NCBI GenBank assembly: GCA_963720775.1
Contig: CAVRGR010000003.1
Coordinates: 372,001-436,000 of the forward strand
From: JAENVT01 sp963720775
GTDB lineage: Bacteria > Actinomycetota > Acidimicrobiia > Acidimicrobiales > Ilumatobacteraceae
Length of the DNA stretch: 64,000 nucleotides
Direction: 5' to 3'
Positions 33,520 to 41,985 of this stretch are shown here, one piece after another (position 1 is the first letter of the stretch; each line of letters begins with the position of its first letter). The position numbers and the translations under genes are program-made. The notes beneath the pieces are model-generated. The model was not told where the DNA came from. It saw nothing but the letters and a program-made list of their open reading frames with translations, and did no database searches.

Positions 33520-34257
33520 TCATCGACGACGAGCCGACAGCGAGTGCCAACTCGTCAACTGGGCGCGCACCCAATCGGCCACCGCCTCGGCCCCACCAGG
33601 TTCGACGAGCGACGTGAACGCAATCGGCAGATCGCCGCGACGGGCCTTGGCGTCGCGGTCCATCACCGCGAGATCGGCGTTGACGAGCGCGGCGAGGTCG
33701 GTCTTGTTGATCACGAGCAGATCGGCAGTCGTCACCCCAGGACCACCCTTGCGCGGCACCTTGTCGCCGCCGGCGACGTCGATGACGAAGATCTGCCGGT
33801 CGACGAGCGCTCTACTGAAGATCGCGGTGAGGTTGTCGCCGCCGCTCTCGACCAACGTGAGCTCGACTGGAGCGTTGGCCGCTTCGAGCTTCTCGACGGC
33901 ATCGAGGTTCGCCGAGATGTCGTCGCGGATCGCCGTGTGCGGGCAAGCGCCGGTCTCCACCGGGACGATGCGTTCGTCGGCGAGCACAGCCATGCGTCGC
34001 AGAGCCTCGGCGTCTTCGGTCGTGAAGATGTCGTTGGTGACGACGACGATGCTGACCGACGGCGCGAGCAACCTGCACAGTGCGGCCACGAGCGCCGTCT
34101 TGCCACTGCCAACCGGCCCGCCGACGCCGATTCTCAGGGGGCGGGTTCCGGGTGCGCCGAAGGCCCACATCGTGTCGTCGGGCAGCCCATCGTGGTAGCC
34201 GTGAGTGTGGCCGTCGCCAGGATGGTGTGCCTGGCCCGGGTTGTGGTCAGGAGGCAA
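33520..34257 (-). CDS. ureG: Urease accessory GTPase UreG with histidine-rich N-terminus
   Basis: A 245-residue SIMIBI GTPase. The P-loop G-P-V-G-S-G-K-T spans 47-54, C-P-H-T-A-I-R is the metal-binding C-P-H motif, and N-K-T-D is the guanine motif. It delivers nickel to urease with UreF and UreD. The first 22 residues contain six histidines, which could store or pass on nickel and partly replace the missing UreE. The start is a TTG at 34257 with GGGAGG-like bases upstream; it overlaps ureF by 11 bases. A later ATG would remove the histidine tail. Confidence 0.92.
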   Translation of the reverse strand: MPPDHNPGQAHHPGDGHTHGYHDGLPDDTMWAFGAPGTRPLRIGVGGPVGSGKTALVAALCRLLAPSVSIVVVTNDIFTTEDAEALRRMAVLADERIVPVETGACPHTAIRDDISANLDAVEKLEAANAPVELTLVESGGDNLTAIFSRALVDRQIFVIDVAGGDKVPRKGGPGVTTADLLVINKTDLAALVNADLAVMDRDAKARRGDLPIAFTSLVEPGGAEAVADWVRAQLTSWHSLSARRR

Positions 34258-34921
34258 ACAACCTCACCTCCCACGTGGCGTGGTGCTCGGCGAGGATGTC
34301 GGCCAGCACGCTGCCGCCTGACGGCAGGTCGGCCGCTTTCACGCTCGTCGCCGCCTGTTCCGCGGCGACGGTTGCCAACTCGTCGAGACGGGTCGCGAGG
34401 CGCGCCGCAAGCGCGTGCACCTCGAACGGATCGAGACCCATCAGCCGCACTGCCGCCGTGGAGACTGCACCGACGAGGTGATGAAGCGAGCACAGGGCAG
34501 CCTCGTCCGCCGTCAGTCCGGCTGCCGCCGCAACGACGCCGAGTGCAATGGGCTGCATCGGACCGTGGTCATGGACAGCTCGCAACGTGGCGTACCGCGC
34601 GTTCGGCCATGCACGCTCCGCCGGCCGCAGGAGCTGGCGGCCCAGGGAGCGACTGACGGTTCGCAATCGCGGTGATGGCGTGCGGATCGCCAGCTCGTGA
34701 TCGAGCTCGCCGAGATCTGCCGACGTGTCGCACGCCGCCGCGGCGAACGCGGCATCAACAGCAGCGGTGGTCTGGAGACGCCCACCGAGGAACGCCTCGA
34801 GGTCGGCGACGCTGCACACATCGCCTCGCGCATGACTCGCCTCGATGCCGCCGCTGTGTGCATGAGCGCCGGTGGGAGAGCGACTGTCGGCGAGCAGAAG
34901 GAGCGCGGCGGATGTGCCCAT
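34247..34921 (-). CDS. ureF: Urease accessory protein UreF
   Basis: A 224-residue helical protein. It begins L-L-L-A-D-S-R-S-P-T-G-A-H-A-H-S-G-G, the family start (D-S-x-x-P-x-G-x-x-x-H-S-x-G). UreF bridges UreD and UreG and acts in proofreading nickel delivery. The ATG at 34921 shares one base with the UreC stop (TGATG). It overlaps ureG by 11 bases. Confidence 0.9.
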   Translation of the reverse strand: MGTSAALLLLADSRSPTGAHAHSGGIEASHARGDVCSVADLEAFLGGRLQTTAAVDAAFAAAACDTSADLGELDHELAIRTPSPRLRTVSRSLGRQLLRPAERAWPNARYATLRAVHDHGPMQPIALGVVAAAAGLTADEAALCSLHHLVGAVSTAAVRLMGLDPFEVHALAARLATRLDELATVAAEQAATSVKAADLPSGGSVLADILAEHHATWEVRLFAS

Positions 34922-36630
34922 CAGAACAGGAAGTACCGCTGTGCCATCGGCAGCTCGACAGCGGGATGCTCCTCGATCAGTTCGCCATCGATGCGCACCG
35001 AGAACGTGTCGGGATCGACCTCGATCCTGGGCAGGGCGTCGTTCTCCGGCAAGTCGGCTTTGCCTCGCGATCGTGTGTCGGCAGAAGCCAGGAGACGCCG
35101 CGACAGAGAGAGCCGACCCGCGAGGCCGTCGTCGAGAGCCGCAGCAGCGACGAAGGTGACGCTCGTCGATGCCGCGGCGCGTGGCGCCGCACCGAACATC
35201 GGTCGGGCGAACACCGGTTGCGGTGTTGGAATCGAGGCGTTGGCATCGCCCATCTGTGCCCAGGCGATGAGACCGCCTTTGATCACGACGTGAGGCCGCA
35301 CGCCGAAGAACCGCGGGTCCCACAAGACGAGATCGCCCAGCTTCCCGATCGCGATCGAACCGATGTCGGCGTCGAGACCGTGAGCAACCGCCGGACAGAT
35401 CGTGTACTTGGCGACGTACCGCCTGGCGCGGTTGTTGTCTGCGGCCGCATCGCCGGCGAGTGAACCGCGGCGGCGCTTCATGACGTGAGCCGTCTGCCAC
35501 GTTCGCAGGATCACCTCACCGACGCGTCCCATCGCCTGCGAGTCGCTGCCGATGATCGAGATGGCTCCCATGTCGTGCAGCACGTCTTCGGCGGCGATGG
35601 TCGAGGGGCGGATGCGGCTCTCGGCGAACGCCAGGTCTTCGGGCACCGACGGGTTGAGGTGATGGCACACCATCAACATGTCGAGATGTTCGGCCAGCGT
35701 GTTGACCGTGTGCGGCCTCGTCGGGTTGGTCGAGGAAGGGAGCACGTTCGGGTGCGCAGCCACGGTGATGATGTCGGGAGCATGGCCGCCACCCGCTCCC
35801 TCGGTGTGGTAGGTGTGGATCGACCGACCTTTGATCGCGGCCAACGTCGACTCCACGTAGCCGGCCTCGTTCAGCGTGTCGGTGTGGATCGCCACCTGCA
35901 CGCCACTCTCGTCGGCAACCGACAGGCAGGCATCGATGGCGGCGGGTGTGGTGCCCCAGTCCTCGTGGAGCTTGAAACCGCCGGCGCCTCCGAGGACCTG
36001 TTCCCACAAACCCTCCCGCGAGACCGTGTTGCCCTTGCCGAGCAGCACGACGTTCACGGGCATGGCGTCCATCGCCTCGTGCATGCGCGCCAGGTTCCAT
36101 GCCCCGGCAGTGACCGTCGTTGCCTTCGTGCCGTCGGCCGGGCCGGTGCCGCCTCCGATCACGGTGGTGATGCCGGAGGCCAATGCCTCGTCGACGATCT
36201 GCGGGCAGATCAGGTGCACGTGGCAATCGATGGCACCCGCAGTGAGGATCCGTCCGTTGCCTGACAGGATCTCGGTCGACGGACCGATGACGAGAGCGGG
36301 GTCGACGCCGGTCATCGTGTCGGGGTTGCCTGCCTTGCCGATGCCGACGATCCGCCCGTCACGAACACCGACGTCGGCCTTGACGACTCCCCAGTGGTCG
36401 AGGATCAGTGCTCCTGTGATGACGAGGTCGGGAGTGCCCTCGGCGCGGGTGCGGCCCGACTGGCCCATCGATTCACGGATGACCTTGCCGCCGCCGAACA
36501 CGGCCTCGTCGCCGCCGGCGCAGAGGTCGTGCTCGACCTCGATGAACAGGTCGGTGTCGGCCAGCCGAACACGGTCGCCGCTGGTAGGTCCGTAGAGACG
36601 GCGGTACTGGGCTCGCGAGATCTCAACCAT
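34921..36630 (-). CDS. ureC: Urease subunit alpha UreC
   Basis: A 569-residue catalytic subunit. His137 and His139 (C-H-V-H) bind nickel, Lys220 in G-G-F-K-L-H-E-D-W-G is the carbamylated bridge, and M-V-C-H-H-L-N carries the flap cysteine and catalytic histidine. It hydrolyses urea to ammonia and carbamate. Length is normal for bacterial UreC. The ATG at 36630 overlaps ureB by eight bases; an in-frame extension upstream is not family-like. It may supply nitrogen together with the formamidase homologue at 52551. Confidence 0.96.
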   Translation of the reverse strand: MVEISRAQYRRLYGPTSGDRVRLADTDLFIEVEHDLCAGGDEAVFGGGKVIRESMGQSGRTRAEGTPDLVITGALILDHWGVVKADVGVRDGRIVGIGKAGNPDTMTGVDPALVIGPSTEILSGNGRILTAGAIDCHVHLICPQIVDEALASGITTVIGGGTGPADGTKATTVTAGAWNLARMHEAMDAMPVNVVLLGKGNTVSREGLWEQVLGGAGGFKLHEDWGTTPAAIDACLSVADESGVQVAIHTDTLNEAGYVESTLAAIKGRSIHTYHTEGAGGGHAPDIITVAAHPNVLPSSTNPTRPHTVNTLAEHLDMLMVCHHLNPSVPEDLAFAESRIRPSTIAAEDVLHDMGAISIIGSDSQAMGRVGEVILRTWQTAHVMKRRRGSLAGDAAADNNRARRYVAKYTICPAVAHGLDADIGSIAIGKLGDLVLWDPRFFGVRPHVVIKGGLIAWAQMGDANASIPTPQPVFARPMFGAAPRAAASTSVTFVAAAALDDGLAGRLSLSRRLLASADTRSRGKADLPENDALPRIEVDPDTFSVRIDGELIEEHPAVELPMAQRYFLF

Positions 36631-36934
36631 CGAGTGGCCCGGCGACAGCGCCGCGGAGACCGGCGACAACCCGGTCACCGCCGATCGGGACAAGCGTGAC
36701 GGTGCGGCTGATGCCCGGCTCGAACCGAACTGACGTGCCGGCAGGTATGTCGAGCCGTCGACCATGCGCCGATTCCCGGTCGAAGAGCAACGCTGGGTTG
36801 GCTTCGGCGAAGTGGTAGTGCGACCCGACCTGCACCGGACGATCGCCGCTGTTCATCACTTCGGTCGTCGTGCGCGAAAGCCTGTGGTTCAGCTCGATGT
36901 CGCCATCGGGACCGATGATCTCGCCGGGGATCAT
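36623..36934 (-). CDS. ureB: Urease subunit beta UreB
   Basis: A 103-residue structural subunit. M-I-P-G-E-I at the start, V-G-S-H-Y-H-F near residue 45 and G-T-S-V-R-F-E-P-G are its family marks. It assembles with UreA and UreC into the (ABC)3 enzyme. The ATG at 36934 lies seven bases after ureA; its end overlaps ureC. An ATG further upstream is in antisense-like sequence and is rejected. Confidence 0.94.
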   Translation of the reverse strand: MIPGEIIGPDGDIELNHRLSRTTTEVMNSGDRPVQVGSHYHFAEANPALLFDRESAHGRRLDIPAGTSVRFEPGISRTVTLVPIGGDRVVAGLRGAVAGPLDG

Positions 36935-36941
36935 CGCTGCT

Positions 36942-37244
36942 TCAACGCACCGGCTGGTGCAGTGTGACCAGCTTGGTGCCATCGGGGAAGGTTGCCTCGA
37001 CCTGCACCTCGTCGACCATCTCGGCAATGCCCTCCATCACGTCGTCACGAGTGAGCACTCGACAGCCGGAGTCCATGAGGTCGACGACCGTTCGTCCGTC
37101 TCGAGCGGCCTCGTACACCCACGAGGTCAAGATGGCGACGGTCTCGGGGTAGTTCAACTTCAGCCCGCGTGCTCGCCGCTTCTCGGCAACCTCGGCGGCC
37201 ACGTGCACGAGCAGGCGTTCTTGCTCGTGAGGCGACAGCTGCAT
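36942..37244 (-). CDS. ureA: Urease subunit gamma UreA
   Basis: A 100-residue subunit. It starts M-Q-L-S-P-H-E-Q-E-R-L-L, has L-N-Y-P-E-T-V-A and ends E-A-T-F-P-D-G-T-K-L-V-T-L-H, the conserved C-terminus. It is the first urease gene. Only 15 bases separate it from the stop of the unknown gene upstream, so it probably has no promoter of its own in that gap and is read from further upstream. Confidence 0.95.
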   Translation of the reverse strand: MQLSPHEQERLLVHVAAEVAEKRRARGLKLNYPETVAILTSWVYEAARDGRTVVDLMDSGCRVLTRDDVMEGIAEMVDEVQVEATFPDGTKLVTLHQPVR

Positions 37245-37259
37245 GTGTGCAGAGCTTAG

Positions 37260-37856
37260 TTATGGACCTGGCTCTCCAGCGGGCTCGGGGGGAGCCTTGG
37301 GGAAGAGGCGACTGACATCAAGCCTCGGCAGAGAACGCTGCAGGATGGTCTGTGCCGCGGCGTCGAGCTTTCCGTCCGCCGACATCGAGCCAACCTCGAC
37401 GCCATCGATCTTCCCGTCGCGTACCACCAACTCGCAGGCGTCGACCACGAACCCCAGCGCGACCCGAAGGTCGAGCAGCCGCACCGGCGTTTCGTTGACC
37501 ATCAGGTCGAGCGACGGCGCATGTTCCGACGCGATGGAGTGACTTGCCAGCGCCACGTGGCGAACCCCACCTTCACTGGTCGCCTCGATCGCTGCCTGGA
37601 GCTCTTGAACGTGGGCCCATCCGCCGATCAGCAGATCGTCGATGTGCAACGCCCCGAGAAGATCGTTGATGGCCTCAGCGGCTTGTTTCAGCACGAAGCT
37701 CTTGGCCACCGGTGTAGCGGCCTTCACGTGCCCCGCGACCGCGTCGAGCAAGTCGCGCTCCTCCAACGCCTTCTCGAGGACGGTGGTGCTCGAGCGCTCG
37801 TCGTCGAAGAAGACATCACGAGCTGTCAAGGGCTTGGTGCTGTCACTCGTTGTCAC
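37260..37856 (-). CDS. Uncharacterised protein upstream of urease
   Basis: A 198-residue soluble protein that I do not recognise. The first 70 residues are predicted helical and acidic (F-F-D-D-E-R, V-L-E-K-A-L-E-E-R). The second half (V-R-H-V-A-L-A-S-H-S, V-R-L-L-D-L-R-V-A-L-G-F-V-V-D-A) looks like an alternating strand/helix fold. There is no signal peptide. The GTG start at 37856 overlaps the membrane-anchored protein gene by 14 bases, and ureA begins 15 bases after its stop, so all are probably one transcript. The function is open. Confidence 0.72.
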   Translation of the reverse strand: MTTSDSTKPLTARDVFFDDERSSTTVLEKALEERDLLDAVAGHVKAATPVAKSFVLKQAAEAINDLLGALHIDDLLIGGWAHVQELQAAIEATSEGGVRHVALASHSIASEHAPSLDLMVNETPVRLLDLRVALGFVVDACELVVRDGKIDGVEVGSMSADGKLDAAAQTILQRSLPRLDVSRLFPKAPPEPAGEPGP

Positions 37857-39459
37857 GGGTCTCTCCTGTCCATCGCAAACTGGTGGTACCTGGCTGGCGC
37901 AGGACGGCCCGCACGCCGACGGCGAGCCCACCGCCGAACGAGGTGATTCGTTGCCTGCCCTTGTCGGGCACGACGCGCACCTTGGGCGGGTTCGTCGGGG
38001 AGTCGTGGCGCTCATCCTGCGAATCTCGTCGGCGTCGCTGCCGAGATCGCAGATACTGCGCACCCCCGCCGGCCAGACCGACGAGTGCAAGCGCGCCGAT
38101 GGCGATCGGTGCGGCCGAGCCGCCGCCGTCATTCGCCTCATTCGCGGCCAGCACCGCCGGCGAACTCGCGGATGTCGGGGCCGAGGTGGTGGTCGCGACT
38201 GTCGTCGTGGTGGTTGCGACGATGGTCGTTGTGGGCACCGGTTGGTTCGTCACCTCGATGATCGGCAGGTCGCTCTTCGTGAACGGAAGCGTCTCTGATT
38301 GCCCGTCGGCGCCGAGGAAGGGGATGTTGATCCCCGAAGGAACCACGTGGTAGCTGCCGACCCGCAGGTTGTCGAGCAGCGTGATTGTGCCGACGAAGTC
38401 GTAGACGATCGTCGAGGTGCAGCCGGTGATCGTTGCGGTTTCCTTGTAGGGCGCAGTGGGCGTGACCGGCTCTCGGAAGAGTGGACCGGTGCCCTGGTAC
38501 GGGATCGCCACCTGTTGGTTCAGGTCACCGATTGCTGCAGGTACTGCAGAGGCGTCGGCGTAGCTCGCCTCGTCGGCAAAGACGAGGCTGAACGAGAACG
38601 GCGCCGGTGGATCGAGCTCGAACGGACCAGTCGCTCCGCACACGAGATTCAATCCGCTGGAGTCGATCGACAACAGGTTCGCGCCCGGGACAGGCGCACT
38701 GGTGGCTCGCGTGTACCACGCCCCCCTCACGACAACCGTTGCGGTAACCGTTCGACTCACGAATGGGTCGGCCAGCTCCGGATCGATCACCAGCTGAAGG
38801 CTCGCCGTGGCACCACCGTTGTCGAGGGTCGCGGTCGTCGCAGCTTGCGCTGTCCCGCCGATTGCTTCATCGGGTGTCACCAGGTCGGCGACCTCCATGT
38901 CCGGCGGGTCCAGCCGGAAGGCGGTGATGTCGAAACGTTGGAAGCCGCTGCAGTTGCCTGTAGATCGCGCCGTGTTCACCAACTCACCCGATCCGCTCAG
39001 TTGCGTGGCGCTCCACGTTCCACCGACTTCGATGGCCGAGGCAACGTTGAGGTTCAAGGTCACCGTCGAATCGGCTCCGTCCTGTATGGAGACGGATCCG
39101 TCGTCTCCGTAGCAGTCCGTGGTGTCCGAGCCGGAGACGGTCACGGTCGCGCCGTCGCGCGTATACGTCGTGGTCGGATAGATGAACGAGGCCTGGCCCG
39201 ACGCGGCGAGCACGAGAGGAAGCCCCAACACGAATGGCACGCCGATGGCGTTGGACTCGCGGACGCCTTCCTGTTCGGTCAGCACGATGGAGAGGCGGTA
39301 CGAGCCCTCGACGGAGGCGGCGGCCAGGTCAGTTGCTTCGGGCGCGCCGGGGGAGGTGGTCGTGGTCGGAGTCGTCGCCGGATGCGCGGCGACGTCACCC
39401 GCTGACGCCGCCACAACAATGGCCCCGACCGCCCACGCAATGTTCCACCACTTGCCCAT
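37843..39459 (-). CDS. Exported, membrane-anchored protein of unknown function
   Basis: A 538-residue protein with a signal peptide (residues about 1-25, cut near V-A-A-H-P), a Thr/Pro-rich spacer, a long extracellular region rich in beta-strand patterns and Thr/Ser, then a Thr-rich linker (V-A-T-T-T-T-T-V-A). A single membrane segment lies near residue 455 (P-I-A-I-G-A-L-A-L-V-G-L-A-G-G). It is followed by a basic R-S-R-Q-R-R-R-R stretch and a cytosolic tail of about 70 residues. No LPxTG motif is present. The ATG at 39459 has a GGGA upstream. It is coupled to the unknown gene that precedes urease. Confidence 0.8.
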   Translation of the reverse strand: MGKWWNIAWAVGAIVVAASAGDVAAHPATTPTTTTSPGAPEATDLAAASVEGSYRLSIVLTEQEGVRESNAIGVPFVLGLPLVLAASGQASFIYPTTTYTRDGATVTVSGSDTTDCYGDDGSVSIQDGADSTVTLNLNVASAIEVGGTWSATQLSGSGELVNTARSTGNCSGFQRFDITAFRLDPPDMEVADLVTPDEAIGGTAQAATTATLDNGGATASLQLVIDPELADPFVSRTVTATVVVRGAWYTRATSAPVPGANLLSIDSSGLNLVCGATGPFELDPPAPFSFSLVFADEASYADASAVPAAIGDLNQQVAIPYQGTGPLFREPVTPTAPYKETATITGCTSTIVYDFVGTITLLDNLRVGSYHVVPSGINIPFLGADGQSETLPFTKSDLPIIEVTNQPVPTTTIVATTTTTVATTTSAPTSASSPAVLAANEANDGGGSAAPIAIGALALVGLAGGGAQYLRSRQRRRRDSQDERHDSPTNPPKVRVVPDKGRQRITSFGGGLAVGVRAVLRQPGTTSLRWTGETRDNE

Positions 39460-39550
39460 CGAATTCCCAGTCCCCACGTGAAATCGCGGCACAGAATACC
39501 ACCGGTAGGTGCAGGCCTTTCAGGTGTGGGTGTTGCGTTTGTGAGCTGGC

Positions 39551-39565
39551 GCCCCGATGCGGGGC
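39551..39565 (-). terminator. Short GC hairpin, possible terminator
   Basis: GCCCCG (39551-39556) and CGGGGC (39560-39565) form a perfect six-base stem with a three-base loop, about 45 bases after the stop of the TTC38-like gene on the minus strand. No run of T follows, so termination is uncertain. Confidence 0.25.
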
Positions 39566-39608
39566 CGCAGCCGTCAAACGCTCGGTCGAACCACCGTTGA
39601 TGCCGAGG

Positions 39609-41069
39609 TCAGGTGTGGCTGAGCGCGCTCTCGAACCGATTGCGAGCCGCGTCGGCGCTCCGTTCGGCCATCGCGGCTGCCTCCGGTTGCCCGAGGCCCT
39701 TCAGGGCGCGTGCTCGCTGGCTCCAGCTGTAGACGCTCGACTCGCGCAGCCCCAGACGCTCCGATGTGAGAGCGCGAGCCAGTTCGTATCGACCCGCCCG
39801 GAGGGATGATTCGAGGAGCGTTCTCTGCAAGGCGTCGCGTTGAGCGTGCGATCCGCCGAAGCGGTGCAGCGACCGTCGGATCGGCATCAGTTCGTCGATG
39901 ACGGCGTCGTGACGGCCGTCGACGAAGGCCAGCGCAGCGCGGCACGCAGGCAAGCCGATCTCTGCCGTCATGCGTATGTTGGTGCCGGTCGCGTCAGCGG
40001 ACGAGCTGTCGGCGAGCCAGCGCTGACGAGACTCGATCAAGCCGAGAGCGTCGTCACCCCGGTCGGCACCGGCGAGTGCCATGACGGCGTGGAGATCGTT
40101 GAAGGCGTACCACGGTTGGCCGGACCCCTTGGGCGCCCACGCCTCGGCCAGACTGGCGAACCGGTCGCCGGTTGCAACTCCATCGAGCATCAGCCGCCAC
40201 AGGAGCGCGCTGGCGTCGAGCATCTCGATCGGGACGCCGGCCGACCAGGCGTTGTGGATCTCGGCGTCGTAGACGGCGAGCGCCCGCTGGGGCCGACCGG
40301 CCTCGAGGTCGTAGAGCGCCTGATGCCACCAGTTGTGAACGGTGAACATGTTGCCGCTCTTCCAGCGTGTCGTCTCGGAGGCGAGAAAGCGGATGCCCTC
40401 GTCGACGAGCCCCTGCATCTCGTACGTGTGCACCACGGCGTGGATGGCCCACACGTCGTCGGGGTTGGCCGCCACTGCTGCCAGTCCGGCGTCGAGCGCC
40501 TGGGCGTAGTGGCCGGACTCCTCGAGGCCGAATGACGCCATTCCGCTGACGAACGGGGCGTGCGGCACATCGGGCCGGAACTCACGGAGTGACCGAATCG
40601 GTCGGTCTCGCAGGCTCTGTGCATCACCGAGGAAAAAGTCGAGCTGGTGACCGATCATCAGCGCGAGGAGGTCGGTGGGCCATTCCTGCAGCACCTGGTC
40701 GAGCAGACGCGACGCACCCTCCCAGTCGCCGTTCAACCAGGCGCCGATCGCCGAACCGTGTGCCTGCTCGCGTGGGTTGGCGTCAGTCTGCTGCAGCGAG
40801 TCCCACGCGGCGCGCACCGTCGTGAGGTCGTCGGGATCGGTGCTCATCAGATTGAGGTAGGCGAGCAGCGCGCTCGCCATGGGCGCCGAGGAACCGGTGG
40901 CGGTCAGCTCGCCGGCCAGGGCGATGACGTCCGGATGGAAGCGCACGAGACGATCGAGGGCGCGGTCGTACAACTCGATGGTTTCCGGGTTCCCGGTCAT
41001 CGGGTTGCCGTGTGCGTCGACCCCAATGGACACGTCGCCGAGAGTAGGTCCCGTCGATGAACTTGGCAA
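39609..41069 (-). CDS. TTC38-like tetratricopeptide protein
   Basis: A 486-residue helical-repeat protein. The block V-V-H-T-Y-E-M-Q-G, followed after about 25 residues by H-N-W-W-H-Q-A-L, is the mark of the TTC38 family. The molecular role of the family is not established. I use 41069 as the start; a GTG at 41033 is equally good. It begins 18 bases after pstB on the same strand, so it may belong to the phosphate-starvation operon. No export signal is present. Confidence 0.78.
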   Translation of the reverse strand: MPSSSTGPTLGDVSIGVDAHGNPMTGNPETIELYDRALDRLVRFHPDVIALAGELTATGSSAPMASALLAYLNLMSTDPDDLTTVRAAWDSLQQTDANPREQAHGSAIGAWLNGDWEGASRLLDQVLQEWPTDLLALMIGHQLDFFLGDAQSLRDRPIRSLREFRPDVPHAPFVSGMASFGLEESGHYAQALDAGLAAVAANPDDVWAIHAVVHTYEMQGLVDEGIRFLASETTRWKSGNMFTVHNWWHQALYDLEAGRPQRALAVYDAEIHNAWSAGVPIEMLDASALLWRLMLDGVATGDRFASLAEAWAPKGSGQPWYAFNDLHAVMALAGADRGDDALGLIESRQRWLADSSSADATGTNIRMTAEIGLPACRAALAFVDGRHDAVIDELMPIRRSLHRFGGSHAQRDALQRTLLESSLRAGRYELARALTSERLGLRESSVYSWSQRARALKGLGQPEAAAMAERSADAARNRFESALSHT

Positions 41070-41087
41070 CCACGAGCGACGGGAGAA

Positions 41088-41981
41088 CTAGCCGAACCGG
41101 CCCGTGATGTATGCCTCGGTGCGGGAGTCGGATGGGTTGGAGAACATCTTCGCCGTGCGCCCGTACTCCACGAGAACGCCCGTTCGTCGATCGCCGTCGC
41201 TCGAGACCTCTGTGGTGAAGAAGCCGACCCGATCGCTGATTCGCGCCGCCTGCTGCATGTTGTGCGTGACGATGACGATCGTGTAGCGAGCCTTGATCTC
41301 CTGCATCAACTCCTCGATGCGTGACGTCGCGATCGGATCGAGTGCCGAACACGGTTCGTCCATCAGCACGACCTCGGGCTCCACGGCCAGGGCTCTGGCG
41401 ATGCACAGTCGCTGCTGCTGGCCGCCCGACAGACCCAGGGCCGACGACTTCAATCGATCCTTCACTTCCTCCCACAACGCTGCGCCGCGGAGCGAGTCCT
41501 CGACGATCCCGTCGAGATCGCCCTTCGGCGTGTTGGCGATTCGCGGGCCGTAGGCGACGTTGTCGTAGATGCTCTTCGGGAACGGGTTGGGCTTCTGGAA
41601 GACCATACCGATGTGCCTGCGGACCTGCGTCGCGGAGACGCCGGAGCCGTAGAGATCGACACCGTGGTAGCTGACCGAGCCTTCGATGCGAGCCCCGGCG
41701 ATGGTGTCGTTCATCCGGTTGAAGCAGCGCAGGACGGTGCTCTTGCCACAGCCGGACGGCCCAATGAACGCGGTGATCTCGTTGGGTCGGATTCGCAGGT
41801 TCACCTCTCGGACGGCCCTGAACGAGCGGTAGAAGACGGCGAGGTCGGTGACCTCGAACACGGCTGGCGAGGTCGCGGTGTCGTCGACCGGCGCCTGCTC
41901 GCTGGTTTGGCTGGTCTCGGTCATGAGATCACGTCGCTCCTCGGAGGTCTCGAGCCGGTTCTGGAGTTGGTGGTCGTTCAT
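41088..41981 (-). CDS. pstB: Phosphate ABC transporter ATPase PstB
   Basis: A 297-residue ATPase with Walker A G-P-S-G-C-G-K-S, signature L-S-G-G-Q-Q-Q-R and Walker B V-V-L-M-D-E-P-C-S-A-L-D-P. The D-E-P-C-S-A form and the C-F-N-R-M-N-D block after Walker A are specific for PstB. It powers phosphate uptake with PstC and PstA. An N-terminal extension of about 40 acidic residues precedes the ABC domain; a later ATG (M-T-E-T) is an alternative start. It starts four bases after pstA. Confidence 0.97.
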   Translation of the reverse strand: MNDHQLQNRLETSEERRDLMTETSQTSEQAPVDDTATSPAVFEVTDLAVFYRSFRAVREVNLRIRPNEITAFIGPSGCGKSTVLRCFNRMNDTIAGARIEGSVSYHGVDLYGSGVSATQVRRHIGMVFQKPNPFPKSIYDNVAYGPRIANTPKGDLDGIVEDSLRGAALWEEVKDRLKSSALGLSGGQQQRLCIARALAVEPEVVLMDEPCSALDPIATSRIEELMQEIKARYTIVIVTHNMQQAARISDRVGFFTTEVSSDGDRRTGVLVEYGRTAKMFSNPSDSRTEAYITGRFG

Positions 41982-41985
41982 GTTG

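Noticed and set aside
38299..39405. A 368-codon open frame antisense to the membrane-anchored protein
   Set aside because: The minus-strand protein has a signal peptide, membrane segment and operon context; the plus frame is Arg/Gly-rich with no features.
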